DNA of 64,000 nucleotides, taken from positions 3,720,001 through 3,784,000 of the forward strand of contig NZ_CP113977.2 of assembly GCF_026870175.2 (NCBI RefSeq), read 5' to 3'. The notes under the pieces are model-generated. The model was given only the letters and a program-made list of their open reading frames with translations, searched no databases and was not told the origin of the DNA. Of this stretch, positions 35,768 through 44,639 are shown one piece after another. This DNA comes from Flavobacterium aestivum (GTDB lineage: Bacteria; Bacteroidota; Bacteroidia; Flavobacteriales; Flavobacteriaceae). Within the stretch, counting starts at the first letter, position 1; every line of letters begins with the position of its first letter. The position numbers were made by a program, and so were the translations under genes.

Positions 35768-37102
35768 TTAATTAACCAAAGAAATAATATCTCCTGTGTA
35801 AAAAAGGAGTTCAAATCTATTATACATTAACTGGTAATTAATTTGATTTAATGATAAAGAAGCCTCCACATAGTTTCGTTGTGCCACTCCTAAGTCAAGT
35901 GGACTTCCTTGTCCCAAATAATATCGTTCTTTTTCCAATTCAAAAGCTCTCTTTGCCGATTCTATTTGATCTTCTCTATAGATAACTTTCTTCTCGTTTG
36001 CAGAAATTGTAAACATTAAGTTTTTCAGCTCTACGTAAATATCATTTTTAGCTTGTATGACATCGAGTTCTGCATTTTTAAAATCTTGTTTGGCTCTATA
36101 TACGTTATTTCTTGTTTCCAGTCCATTAAAAATAGGCACCTGCATAGAAACACCAATTGTTGTAGTTATGTTGTCATTAAAAAATTGATTGTTAAATCTT
36201 CTTTGTTGAAATGATGAATATCTGGATCCATAGTCGTAGTAAAGTGACAGTGAAGGAATATATCTAGCCTGCTGTACTGCTACCTCATACTTTTTCACCA
36301 TTGATTGTGCTTCAATCTTCTTGTAATCTTTACGGGCTTCTAATGCTTTTTTATAAAGACTATCTATATCCATTTCTCTTTTAAATGACTCTTTACTCAG
36401 GATAGTGTCAAGTTGAGCTTCATTAGCCGGATTTAGTCGTAAAAGCAAAATCAATTGATTTTTCTTAACATTCATTAAATTTAGATTTTCCTCTCTCAAA
36501 GATTTTAAACGACTCCATTCAGCGTTCTGAGTATAAAAATCCTGCCCTGGCAGTGAGCCTACTCTTATGAGTTCATTGGTTCTTTTTAATTGTTCCTCCT
36601 GTACATCACAAAACTTATTAAAAATCTGATCCTGTTTCATTGCCTGTAGGGCTTCTAAATATCTTCCCACTACATTTAATATTATAAAATCTTTTGTGTA
36701 AGCTAATTGCGCTTTTTGACTTTCATTATTGTACTTGGAAAGATTTATTGCCGAAACTTTGCTGGCTATATTTAAAATATCCCAGCTTGCCGTAATAGAT
36801 CCGTTTACATACTGTCCCGTTTCTGTTCTTAACATTCCTGTTAACTGATCAAAATTGGTTCCAGTAGATTCAAATACATTTCCAGAGGCATTCAAACTTG
36901 GCAATAAAGAAAGCTTTGTTTTCATTTTATCATATTCCGTACTGGCTTCTCTATTTTTATCTTTAGCAATACTTACGTTATTTTCTACTGCCAATTTTAT
37001 CGCTTCATCTAAACTCAATTTATTCTGTGCATTCAGGGTCAAATTGTTAATTATAAATAGAATTAAAAAACACACAAAACATAACTTATTCATTGTAAAC
37101 AC
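35768..37102 (-). CDS. TolC-family outer-membrane efflux protein
   Basis: The product is 444 residues. After a signal peptide (ending NNLTLNAQ) it has the duplicated OEP layout with long helices: LSLDEAIKLAVENNVSIAKDKN near the start, and FKNAELDVIQAKNDIYVELKNLMFTISANEKKV then ERYYLGQGSPLDLGVAQRNYVEA in the second repeat. It forms the trimeric channel through the outer membrane. Its start overlaps the end of the ABC ATPase gene by 17 bp, and the HlyD-type adaptor lies just upstream, giving a MacAB-TolC-type export set. Confidence 0.92.
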   Translation of the reverse strand: MFTMNKLCFVCFLILFIINNLTLNAQNKLSLDEAIKLAVENNVSIAKDKNREASTEYDKMKTKLSLLPSLNASGNVFESTGTNFDQLTGMLRTETGQYVNGSITASWDILNIASKVSAINLSKYNNESQKAQLAYTKDFIILNVVGRYLEALQAMKQDQIFNKFCDVQEEQLKRTNELIRVGSLPGQDFYTQNAEWSRLKSLREENLNLMNVKKNQLILLLRLNPANEAQLDTILSKESFKREMDIDSLYKKALEARKDYKKIEAQSMVKKYEVAVQQARYIPSLSLYYDYGSRYSSFQQRRFNNQFFNDNITTTIGVSMQVPIFNGLETRNNVYRAKQDFKNAELDVIQAKNDIYVELKNLMFTISANEKKVIYREDQIESAKRAFELEKERYYLGQGSPLDLGVAQRNYVEASLSLNQINYQLMYNRFELLFYTGDIISLVN

Positions 37103-37796
37103 TAGCTTTTAGTTCTTGTAATTTGTTAATGTTTTCCGTAACTATCTGACCATCAAATAGGTTAATTATGCGATCTGCATATTTAGCATCTTCCGGTGAG
37201 TGTGTTACCATTACAATTGTTGTTCCTGATTCGTTTAATTCTTGTAACAGGTTCATCACTTCTGTTCCGTTTGCAGAGTCTAGATTTCCTGTTGGCTCAT
37301 CGGCAAGAATTACTTTTGGGTTTGTAACAATAGCTCTGGCAATAGCCACCCTTTGCTGCTGTCCTCCTGAAAGTTGCTGTGGAAAATGATTTTTTCTGTG
37401 CATAATTCCCATTCGTTCCAGTGCTACATTTATTTTTTCAATACGTTCAGCCTTAGACATATTCAAGTACAAAAGCGGTAATTCTACATTTTCAAATACC
37501 GTTAGTTCATCTATAAGATTGAAACTTTGAAAAACGAATCCTATGTTTCCTTTTCTAAGATTTGCTCTGTCTTTTTCCAAATATTTTACAACCTCTTTAT
37601 CTCCGAACCAGTACTCTCCCCCAGAGGCATTGTCAAGCAAACCTAAAATATTCAGCAATGATGATTTTCCGCAACCACTAGGTCCCATTATTGCAATAAA
37701 TTCTCCTTTATTGATTGTTAAGCTTATTTTGTTTACAGCAGTAGTTTCTACTTCTTCGCTAACGTATACTTTTAGTAAATCTTTAAGTTTTATCAT
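37086..37796 (-). CDS. MacB/LolD-type ABC transporter ATP-binding protein
   Basis: The product is 236 residues with Walker A GPSGCGKSS, Q-loop FVFQSFNLIDELTVFENVELPL, signature LSGGQQQRVAIARA, Walker B ILADEPTGNLDS and H-loop VTHSPED. These are hallmarks of the MacB/LolD/FtsE group, which powers export by pulling on a periplasmic complex. Only the ATPase domain is present. A MacB-like permease with its four helices and periplasmic domain is not found in this window, so the partner must be encoded elsewhere. The gene lies 29 bp after the adaptor gene and overlaps tolC. Confidence 0.93.
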   Translation of the reverse strand: MIKLKDLLKVYVSEEVETTAVNKISLTINKGEFIAIMGPSGCGKSSLLNILGLLDNASGGEYWFGDKEVVKYLEKDRANLRKGNIGFVFQSFNLIDELTVFENVELPLLYLNMSKAERIEKINVALERMGIMHRKNHFPQQLSGGQQQRVAIARAIVTNPKVILADEPTGNLDSANGTEVMNLLQELNESGTTIVMVTHSPEDAKYADRIINLFDGQIVTENINKLQELKASVYNE

Positions 37797-37825
37797 TTTT
37801 CTATTTCTTAAGTTTTATAATTCAG

Positions 37826-39070
37826 TTACCATATTAATTCTTCGTTATCCCCAAAAGTGCTATATGAGGAAATAATAACACGTTCTCCCGGATTCAATCC
37901 GTCTATGACCTCATAGTTTGCCATATTACGTCTCCCTAGTCTAATAAGTCTTTTTACTGCCTTATTGGTTCCATCTGCTACATAAATCCAGTTTCCTCCT
38001 GTACTTTGATAAAATCCACCAACTGGTATTAAGGTCGCAATTGAAGGGTTTCCTAAGTCAATTTTTAAGCGTAAAGATTGTCCTCTTTTAATATCTTTAG
38101 GAATTGTTTCCATGAACTGCATATCAACATCAAATCTTCCGTTAGTAATATTTGGATATACATATGTAATTTGTAGTTCATAGGTTTTATTAGCAATTTC
38201 AGTTGTTGCGCGAAGCCCTTTTCTAATTTTAGATAAGTATAACTCATCTATAGGCACTCTTACTTTATAAACACCTGTAATATCTACCTGTCCTATTCGT
38301 TCTCCTTTATTAATATTCTGTCCTTCTTGTAGCTGTGGAGAAGACAACTGCCCGTCTATAGGTGCTTTTATGACTAGATAATCTAATATTTTTCTAACTC
38401 CATTCAGATTTTCTGACATACTTAATTCTGAAGAATGCAATTGTTTCAATTGTAATACACGAGATATTGAATCACTCTCAAATGCTCTGAGTGTAAATAC
38501 TTTTCTCTTGAGATTATATTTATAATCTGCTTCTGTTCTTTCAAAAACTTGTTTTGAAATCAATTGCTTTTTAAATAATATACTATCTCTTTTGAATTGT
38601 GGTTTTAAAATCTGTAGCTGGTTCTCTATTTGAGCCAGCTCTTGTTTATTGGCTAGAAAATTCTGATCCAACTGAAGCCTTGTGGTACGAATATGATTAA
38701 TCTGTTCGCTCAATGAATTCTCCTGCCCCAGGATGCTAAGCCTAAGATTGATGTTTTCTAATTCGACAATTTTATCTCCCTGTTTTACTTTGTCTCCGCT
38801 TTCTTTGAAAATCTTGGTAATATTACCACCTTCAACTGCGTCCAAAAAATAGGTTCTTCCGGTAACTACTTCTCCCTGCTGAACAATATATTCCTGAAAA
38901 TCTCCTCGTTCAACATTTGAAAATGCTACTTTTTCGGGATCGATTTTTAGTGTAGATTTACTTTTATACATTACAAGAAAACTTACAATAAAAACTGCAA
39001 AGAATACACCAATTGCGATGTAACTTATTTTTTTATAGGTCCACTTCTTTTTAGAGATTATTTTGTCCAT
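37826..39070 (-). CDS. HlyD/MacA-type periplasmic adaptor protein
   Basis: The product is 414 residues. One N-terminal helix (KKISYIAIGVFFAVFIVSFLVMY) anchors it in the inner membrane. The lipoyl halves flank a long helical hairpin (LRLSILGQENSLSEQINHIRTTRLQLDQNFLANKQELAQIENQL). Beta-barrel and membrane-proximal domains follow (VIKAPIDGQLSSPQLQEGQNINKGERIG; GLNPGERVIISS). It bridges an inner-membrane ABC transporter and TolC. It is the first gene of the leftward export operon and is divergent from the two-component regulator at 39376. Confidence 0.92.
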   Translation of the reverse strand: MDKIISKKKWTYKKISYIAIGVFFAVFIVSFLVMYKSKSTLKIDPEKVAFSNVERGDFQEYIVQQGEVVTGRTYFLDAVEGGNITKIFKESGDKVKQGDKIVELENINLRLSILGQENSLSEQINHIRTTRLQLDQNFLANKQELAQIENQLQILKPQFKRDSILFKKQLISKQVFERTEADYKYNLKRKVFTLRAFESDSISRVLQLKQLHSSELSMSENLNGVRKILDYLVIKAPIDGQLSSPQLQEGQNINKGERIGQVDITGVYKVRVPIDELYLSKIRKGLRATTEIANKTYELQITYVYPNITNGRFDVDMQFMETIPKDIKRGQSLRLKIDLGNPSIATLIPVGGFYQSTGGNWIYVADGTNKAVKRLIRLGRRNMANYEVIDGLNPGERVIISSYSTFGDNEELIW

Positions 39071-39173
39071 TCTATTTATAATATTAAATTTTTCATTACT
39101 CTTTTACAATAAGCATACCATTCATTCAAAACACTATATTACAGTACTTTACAACAAAAACCTTTTATTTACA

Positions 39174-39193
39174 AGTGTTCATTATCGAACACT
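39174..39193. promoter_or_regulatory. Candidate regulator-binding palindrome between export genes and the two-component system
   Basis: AGTGTTC-N6-GAACACT is a perfect palindrome with 7-bp arms, 104 bp upstream of the adaptor start and 183 bp upstream of the response regulator start. A further ATCGAACA half-site follows at about 39203-39210. It is the best candidate enhancer for the sigma-54-type response regulator. No clear GG-N10-GC sigma-54 promoter was found in 39071-39375. Confidence 0.45.
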
Positions 39194-39307
39194 CTTGTGC
39201 GAAATCGAACAATTCACATTATATTTAACAGCTAATTTACTATTGTTATATGTAATATAAAACTACATCACTTGTAAAACTTTTAGCATATTTCTTGAAT
39301 AAAAGTG

Positions 39308-39315
39308 TATTTTTG
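39308..39315 (+). promoter_or_regulatory. -7 promoter element (TATTTTTG) of the response regulator gene
   Basis: TAnnTTTG lies 60 nt before the start codon at 39376. No well-spaced TTG is seen. Confidence 0.4.
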
Positions 39316-39375
39316 TTATTGGTATCTTTTTTTTAATCTATTCTCACCTAAGAGATTATATAAAACATTAATAAT

Positions 39376-40740
39376 ATGTCGAAAACGCAAAATTCTGGCA
39401 GCATATTAATAGTAGATGATCATGATGATATTCTAGTCGCTGCTAAGTTATTTTTGAAACGATATTTTACTCATGTTGAAACTTCGACAGATCCTGAAAC
39501 AATTCCAAGAATCTTAACCCAGCATAGTTTTGATCTCGTATTGCTGGACATGAACTTTACCAAAGATATCAGCAGTGGCAAAGAAGGTTTTGACTGGCTA
39601 TGCCGAATAAAAAATATAAATCCCGCGCTTCCTGTGGTAATGATGTCTGCCTATGGAGATATTCAAATGGCCATTAAAACAATAAAAAGCGGTGCTTCGG
39701 ATTTTGTATTGAAACCTTGGGATAATGAAGCTTTTTTAAATACGCTTAAAGATGCCATCCTAAAGCAGAAAAATAAACTCACATCTTCAATTTTAACCAA
39801 TTACCAACAAAAGTTCCCTGCAATTATTGGTAAAAGTGAACCCATGCTAGACGTATTAAATGTGGTTGATAAAATTGCTGCAACTGATGCTAATGTTCTT
39901 ATTCTGGGAGAAAATGGCACAGGAAAAGAATTGATTGCCAAAGCAATTCACGAACATTCCAATAGAGCTTCCGGACCTTTTATAAGCGTAGATCTGGGAT
40001 CTATTAGTTCTTCTTTGTTTGAAAGTGAACTATTCGGTCATAAAAAAGGCGCTTTTACTGATGCAAAAGAAGATCGTATGGGACGTTTTGAACTTGCAAA
40101 TGGTGGTACATTATTTCTAGATGAAATCGGAAACCTTTCGTCGCATCTCCAATCCAAATTATTGACCGCTTTACAAAGTCGGAAAATTATTCGTGTTGGA
40201 AGCACAAAAGAAATTCCAATTGATATACGCCTGATATCTGCTACCAATATGCCGCTTTCTGACATGATTACCCAAAAAATATTCAGACAGGATTTACTGT
40301 ATAGAATTAATACCATAGAGATTGATCTGCCTCCATTACGGGAACGAAAAGAAGATATTATTCTATTAGCCGATTATTATCTTCGTCAATATTCTGAAAA
40401 ATATCTAAAAACCTGTGAAGGCTTTCAAAGAGAAGCGTATACGCAACTTACAAACTATAACTGGCCAGGTAATATCCGAGAATTACAACATACTATTGAG
40501 CGTGCTGTTATTATGGGAAATACTCCATTATTGACTTCTGATGATTTTCAATTAAAACGTCGGACAACCCATACTGACACTTTAGATAATTATAGGTCTT
40601 CCTCTACTCTTCATGACATTGAAAAAGATCATATTAAAAAAGCGATGACTGCTCATGATGGAAATATTTCTTTGGTTGCTAAACAATTAGGTATCAACAG
40701 AACTTCACTTTATAGAAGATTAAAAAAATATGGTCTTTAA
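39376..40740 (+). CDS. Sigma-54-dependent response regulator (NtrC family)
   Basis: The product is 454 residues in three parts. The receiver domain has acidic residues in ILIVDDHDD and the phospho-acceptor D58 in DLVLLDMNF. The AAA+ domain has Walker A GENGTGKE near residue 177, the sigma-54 contact loop GAFTDA (a variant of GAFTGA) and DEIGNLSSHLQSKLL. A Fis-type helix-turn-helix ends the protein (SLVAKQLGINRTSLYRRLKKYG). It activates promoters used by sigma-54 after phosphorylation by the kinase encoded next, whose gene overlaps it by 11 bp. Its divergent position beside the export operon suggests it switches on export of the cluster product. Confidence 0.95.
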   Translation: MSKTQNSGSILIVDDHDDILVAAKLFLKRYFTHVETSTDPETIPRILTQHSFDLVLLDMNFTKDISSGKEGFDWLCRIKNINPALPVVMMSAYGDIQMAIKTIKSGASDFVLKPWDNEAFLNTLKDAILKQKNKLTSSILTNYQQKFPAIIGKSEPMLDVLNVVDKIAATDANVLILGENGTGKELIAKAIHEHSNRASGPFISVDLGSISSSLFESELFGHKKGAFTDAKEDRMGRFELANGGTLFLDEIGNLSSHLQSKLLTALQSRKIIRVGSTKEIPIDIRLISATNMPLSDMITQKIFRQDLLYRINTIEIDLPPLRERKEDIILLADYYLRQYSEKYLKTCEGFQREAYTQLTNYNWPGNIRELQHTIERAVIMGNTPLLTSDDFQLKRRTTHTDTLDNYRSSSTLHDIEKDHIKKAMTAHDGNISLVAKQLGINRTSLYRRLKKYGL

Positions 40741-42097
40741 TAGATTTCAGCTTCAGATAATAGCATATCTTATAGGTATCTGCATAAGCTTTACAACTGC
40801 ACTTTATCTGATTATAAGCATCGGAAACATTCCTGCCGTCTTTATCGCAATTCTGTGTATCGTCATTGGTGCTTTTTTATTTAGACACTTATATCTTTTT
40901 ATTGCCAAAACCAACCAAAAATTACAACGCTTTATAGAATCAATAAAATACGCTGATTATGTATTGAAGTTTTCTTCTGACGATAATTTAGATAAAAATT
41001 TTAAAGGCCTAAATGATTCTTTCAACTCTATATTAGAAGCTTTTAGAAAAGAACGTGCTTCTAAAGAAGAGAATTTGCAATACTTAAAAACAATACTCCA
41101 ACAAGTAAACACAGGTCTTATGGTAGTACATGACGATGGTAGCATTGCATTGATAAATGATAGCGCTAAGAAAATCATGAATCTTAGAAAAATTCAGCAC
41201 ATTAACCAACTAAAATCTATTGATGAACGTCTTTATAAAATTTTGAATTCATTTAGTACCAACACTAATTATTTGTTAGATTTTCAGGATAACACCCAGC
41301 TTATTATACGCTCTAATTCCTTAAAAATAAAAAGCAAAATAGTGCAGATTTTTACCTTTCAGAATATTTATTCAGAACTGCAACAAAAAGAAATTGAATC
41401 ATGGCAGAACCTTATTACAATTTTACGCCACGAAATTATGAATAGCATTACACCTATAAGTTCTTTAAATTCAACCCTTCTATTTATTTTGAATCAAGAT
41501 TTAGAAATGGAAGATTCCAGATATATAATGCCCGAAGAAAGTGTAGAAGATTTAAAAGAAGGTTTAAGTATTATTGAAAATAGAACAAACGGTCTGATAA
41601 AGTTCATTAATTCCTATCGGGACTATTCTGATCTTCCCAAGCCAAATTTTAAACAGATTAATTTAAAAGAAATGATTCGCCAAACCTATCAATTACTTCA
41701 TCCTGAAGTTACAAAGGCAGGCATTGAGTTTCACTATACTATTCAAGAACAGGAAGTACACATAAAAGGCGATCTGCATTTACTGGAAATGGTTCTTATT
41801 AATCTTGTAAAGAATGCTATTCAGGCAAATGAAGATAACACGGCTTCTAGAATTGAAATTACTGGTGGAGAAGACGAAAAAGGTATTCCTTTTATGGCTG
41901 TTATGGATAATGGAAAAGGTATTGTTCCTGAAGCCATTGATAAAATTTTCATGCCTTTTTTTACCACTAAAAAGGTAGGTACCGGAATTGGACTTAGTCT
42001 TTCCAAACAGATTATACAGCTACACCACGGAACCTTAGCAGTAAAATCTGAAGAAGGAAAACAAACTATTTTTACCATAAAGTTCCTCTCTAAGTAA
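40730..42097 (+). CDS. Membrane sensor histidine kinase
   Basis: The product is 455 residues. Two N-terminal helices (LQIIAYLIGICISFTTALYLII and IPAVFIAILCIVIGAFLFRHLYLFI) leave almost no periplasmic loop, so it probably senses a membrane or cytoplasmic signal. A PAS-like segment (LQQVNTGLMVVHDDGSIALINDSAKKIM) follows. The kinase core has phospho-acceptor H234 in LRHEIMNSITPISSLNS, N box LINLVKNAIQAN, and G boxes MDNGKGI and GTGIGLSLS. It phosphorylates the response regulator encoded by the overlapping upstream gene. The signal could be the peptide product or envelope damage. Confidence 0.93.
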   Translation: MVFNRFQLQIIAYLIGICISFTTALYLIISIGNIPAVFIAILCIVIGAFLFRHLYLFIAKTNQKLQRFIESIKYADYVLKFSSDDNLDKNFKGLNDSFNSILEAFRKERASKEENLQYLKTILQQVNTGLMVVHDDGSIALINDSAKKIMNLRKIQHINQLKSIDERLYKILNSFSTNTNYLLDFQDNTQLIIRSNSLKIKSKIVQIFTFQNIYSELQQKEIESWQNLITILRHEIMNSITPISSLNSTLLFILNQDLEMEDSRYIMPEESVEDLKEGLSIIENRTNGLIKFINSYRDYSDLPKPNFKQINLKEMIRQTYQLLHPEVTKAGIEFHYTIQEQEVHIKGDLHLLEMVLINLVKNAIQANEDNTASRIEITGGEDEKGIPFMAVMDNGKGIVPEAIDKIFMPFFTTKKVGTGIGLSLSKQIIQLHHGTLAVKSEEGKQTIFTIKFLSK

Positions 42098-42106
42098 AAT
42101 ATACCT

Positions 42107-42169
42107 AAAAAAACATTGGGAATATTTCTAGACTCTTTATAATCTATTTTAAATTACCAATGCTTTTTT
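42107..42169. terminator. Inverted repeat between convergent kinase and kamA genes
   Basis: AAAAAAACATTGG (42107-42119) and CCAATGCTTTTTT (42157-42169) pair at 12 of 13 positions across a 37-nt loop. This is a weak bidirectional terminator candidate. Confidence 0.45.
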
Positions 42170-42306
42170 CTAGGAATTCTGCAATAATCTTCCCAATGAC
42201 TTAAAAGAACCTTTATACGTATAACTCTAACTTTATTCTGCTTCCCCCCTTCTCTTTAATAATCTTGAAACTCTTTGCTGCATATTTTATCTTTTGAGAT
42301 TTTAAA

Positions 42307-43563
42307 TTAATAATTCATTATCTCAGATTTCATTTCAATTAAATCATCAATCCACATAGGTTTAGAATGTAAAGGTTGTGCTGTGAATGCCCTAAATGTT
42401 TTGTTCTCATCCCTGTGCTTTACATAGCGTAATGTGTATTGATTATCTCTAACATCTAAGATCTCTACTTTTCCATCTGTTGTGGACATTACCGGCCCTT
42501 TTGCTGTAGATGCCAATCCTGTGCAGTTTCGTATGGCTTGTATGTAAATTTCATGCGCTCTTTCTAAAGTTTCAGCAAAATAATGCTGTGCTCCGGTATC
42601 TCTTGGTAGAAACATATAGTAAGGAATACAATTTAGCTGTACTTGTTTTTCCCACATGGTTGTCCATGTTTCTGCCCTATTATTTATAAAACGCAATAAA
42701 GGTGACTGTGTCCTTATAGTTGCACCTATTTTTCTCAGATTATCTATCGCCTCTTTTACTACAGGTGGGTCTAACTCTACCGGATGATTGAAGTGTGCCA
42801 TGAAACCTAAATGTTTCCCTGCTTTAGTAATTTTTTCTAATACATTCAACATTCCTTCCGCATCCTCATCTGTAGTAAATTTGTATGGCCAATAACTTAA
42901 TGCCTTAGTTCCTATACGTATGGTTTTTATACTATCTATTTTGAGTAATGGCTCTATATAGGACTCTAATACACGAGAATTCATAATCATTGGATCTCCT
43001 CCTGTAAACAGTACTTCTGAAATTTGCGGATTTCTATCCAGATACTCTAAAAGCGGATTAATTTCTTTAGACTGAATTTTGAAATCTAAGTCATTGATAA
43101 ACTGCGGCCATCTAAAGCAAAAAGTACAATAGGCATGACATGTCTGACTCTGACTAGGGAAAAAAAGCAAAATATCTCTGTATTTATGCTGAATTCCTTC
43201 TAGCTTATCTTCATTAATAAAAGCACTATTTAAATCTGTTTGTCCCGCTGGATGTGGATTTAATTTCATTCGGATATTATAAATCACATCTTTTATTTCC
43301 TGATCGGTACCATTAGCTCTGACTTCTTTTAGTTGCTCAAAATCTTCTGGTAACAGCATTTCCTTATGAGGAAAATTTAATCGAAAAATTGGATCATCAG
43401 GAATATTATTCCAATCGATGAGTTTTTCTAATACATAGTTATTGGTTTTGAAAGGATATATTGAGCTGACTATTCTAATTTCTTCCATCTGCTCTTCACT
43501 TAGTCCGCTTAATTGAGGAATCTTTTCAAGTTGATTTAATGTATATGATTTGAATTTTAGCAT
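42307..43563 (-). CDS. KamA-family radical SAM protein (lysine 2,3-aminomutase-like)
   Basis: The product is 418 residues, the usual KamA length. The radical SAM cluster motif is C142-H-A-Y-C146-T-F-C149 in CHAYCTFCFRW, followed by EVLFTGGDPMIMNS. The downstream part aligns in character with aminomutases (GATIRTQSPLLRFINN, IPYYMFLPRDTGAQHYF). However, the CDLxxGxxHF and VVDAPGGGGK segments that bind the lysine substrate and PLP surroundings are changed to FLPRDTGAQHYF and PVMSTTDGKVEI. It may therefore shift the amino group of another amino acid, or do other radical chemistry. It is the last gene of the NRPS operon and probably supplies or edits a building block. Confidence 0.8.
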   Translation of the reverse strand: MLKFKSYTLNQLEKIPQLSGLSEEQMEEIRIVSSIYPFKTNNYVLEKLIDWNNIPDDPIFRLNFPHKEMLLPEDFEQLKEVRANGTDQEIKDVIYNIRMKLNPHPAGQTDLNSAFINEDKLEGIQHKYRDILLFFPSQSQTCHAYCTFCFRWPQFINDLDFKIQSKEINPLLEYLDRNPQISEVLFTGGDPMIMNSRVLESYIEPLLKIDSIKTIRIGTKALSYWPYKFTTDEDAEGMLNVLEKITKAGKHLGFMAHFNHPVELDPPVVKEAIDNLRKIGATIRTQSPLLRFINNRAETWTTMWEKQVQLNCIPYYMFLPRDTGAQHYFAETLERAHEIYIQAIRNCTGLASTAKGPVMSTTDGKVEILDVRDNQYTLRYVKHRDENKTFRAFTAQPLHSKPMWIDDLIEMKSEIMNY

Positions 43564-43648
43564 ATTTAATTTATTAGATTAAAGTTTTATTAGAACATCG
43601 AAAGCCAGTATAAGATGCAGACACTCTAATTATTTTGTTTTCTTGAAT

Positions 43649-44617
43649 TTATCCCATAGACGCTAGAATACTTCTATCTCCTGTAAATGGTAATCTTCCA
43701 TGCAAAGCAGTCATATTGTCTACCATTAGTAAATCTCCTTTTTGCCAAGGAACTGGTATTGTAATGTCGTCTAGTACTTTAATTATATTCTCAATATATT
43801 CTTTCTTGATTTCTGTTCCGTCTCCAAAACGGGAAAACATTGGCAATGCATCTTTTTCGCCTCCATTCATGGCTAATAAAGTTTCGTAAATTTCTTCTCC
43901 ATAGATTTCAGGAAAAAATTGATCTACCTGATTGAACCATAATCGATCTCCTGTAACCGGATGCTTTCTAATGGCTGGTCTTTGTTGTATTAAGCGTACA
44001 ATTCCATTTGCTTTCCATTGTACTTCTATTCCATTCTCTTTGCAATATTTTTCCATGAAATCTTTATCTTCTGTTTCAAATGCTTCTTGCCAAGATGGAC
44101 CTAAGCCGCCTCCAGAATGTAGGTTTCTGATATAAGTAATCCCTTTTTCATCAAAAGCTTTTACTATTTCCGGTTTTATTAATTCTAAAGCTTTTTTGCA
44201 ATCTCCTACAGTAGTTTGTCCTCCTGTAGCCGCTGGCTGTTTACAACAAAAGAATATTTTTTTAGGGTATAAATTTGAATATGAAAATTCTGTGTGCAAC
44301 CTTACTATTGATGATTCATCGTATTCTGATGCATTGTATACATTCGAAGAATATTTTCCTCTTGATGAGTTCCCATCAAGAAAGTCTGGTGCTTTTGGGC
44401 ATAAATGTTTCATTAAGCTTCCAAATTTATCTACATCATCAATGTTGATTCCTACTACATGAATAGCGCCAACATTCATTAATCGATCTTCAATAAAATC
44501 TTTGTTTTCTTCATAGTATTCTAAAAATTTATCCATGGTACCATTTTTAAAAGTGATCGTCATTGGATATTTGCCTTCTTCGACTAGTATGTCTTCGTGT
44601 AATGTTAATACGCTCAT
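43649..44617 (-). CDS. TauD/SyrP-like Fe(II)/2-oxoglutarate-dependent hydroxylase
   Basis: The product is 322 residues. Metal ligands are H108 and E110 in RLHTEFSYSN, an HxE variant common in the SyrP-type group, and a distal histidine in MVDNMTALHGRLPFTGDR, whose arginine binds 2-oxoglutarate. Such enzymes hydroxylate free or carrier-bound amino acids for non-ribosomal peptides, for example aspartate in syringomycin. The C-terminus ends soon after the GDRSILASMG motif, as in the family. It lies 22 bp after the CmlA-type hydroxylase gene and 85 bp before the KamA-like gene. Confidence 0.85.
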   Translation of the reverse strand: MSVLTLHEDILVEEGKYPMTITFKNGTMDKFLEYYEENKDFIEDRLMNVGAIHVVGINIDDVDKFGSLMKHLCPKAPDFLDGNSSRGKYSSNVYNASEYDESSIVRLHTEFSYSNLYPKKIFFCCKQPAATGGQTTVGDCKKALELIKPEIVKAFDEKGITYIRNLHSGGGLGPSWQEAFETEDKDFMEKYCKENGIEVQWKANGIVRLIQQRPAIRKHPVTGDRLWFNQVDQFFPEIYGEEIYETLLAMNGGEKDALPMFSRFGDGTEIKKEYIENIIKVLDDITIPVPWQKGDLLMVDNMTALHGRLPFTGDRSILASMG

Positions 44618-44639
44618 ATTGTTTTTTTTTGGTTATTTA

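Noticed and set aside
39071..39375. Sigma-54 promoter for the exporter or the response regulator
   Set aside because: I searched both strands for GG-N10-GC with reasonable flanks and found none, so I report only the palindrome.
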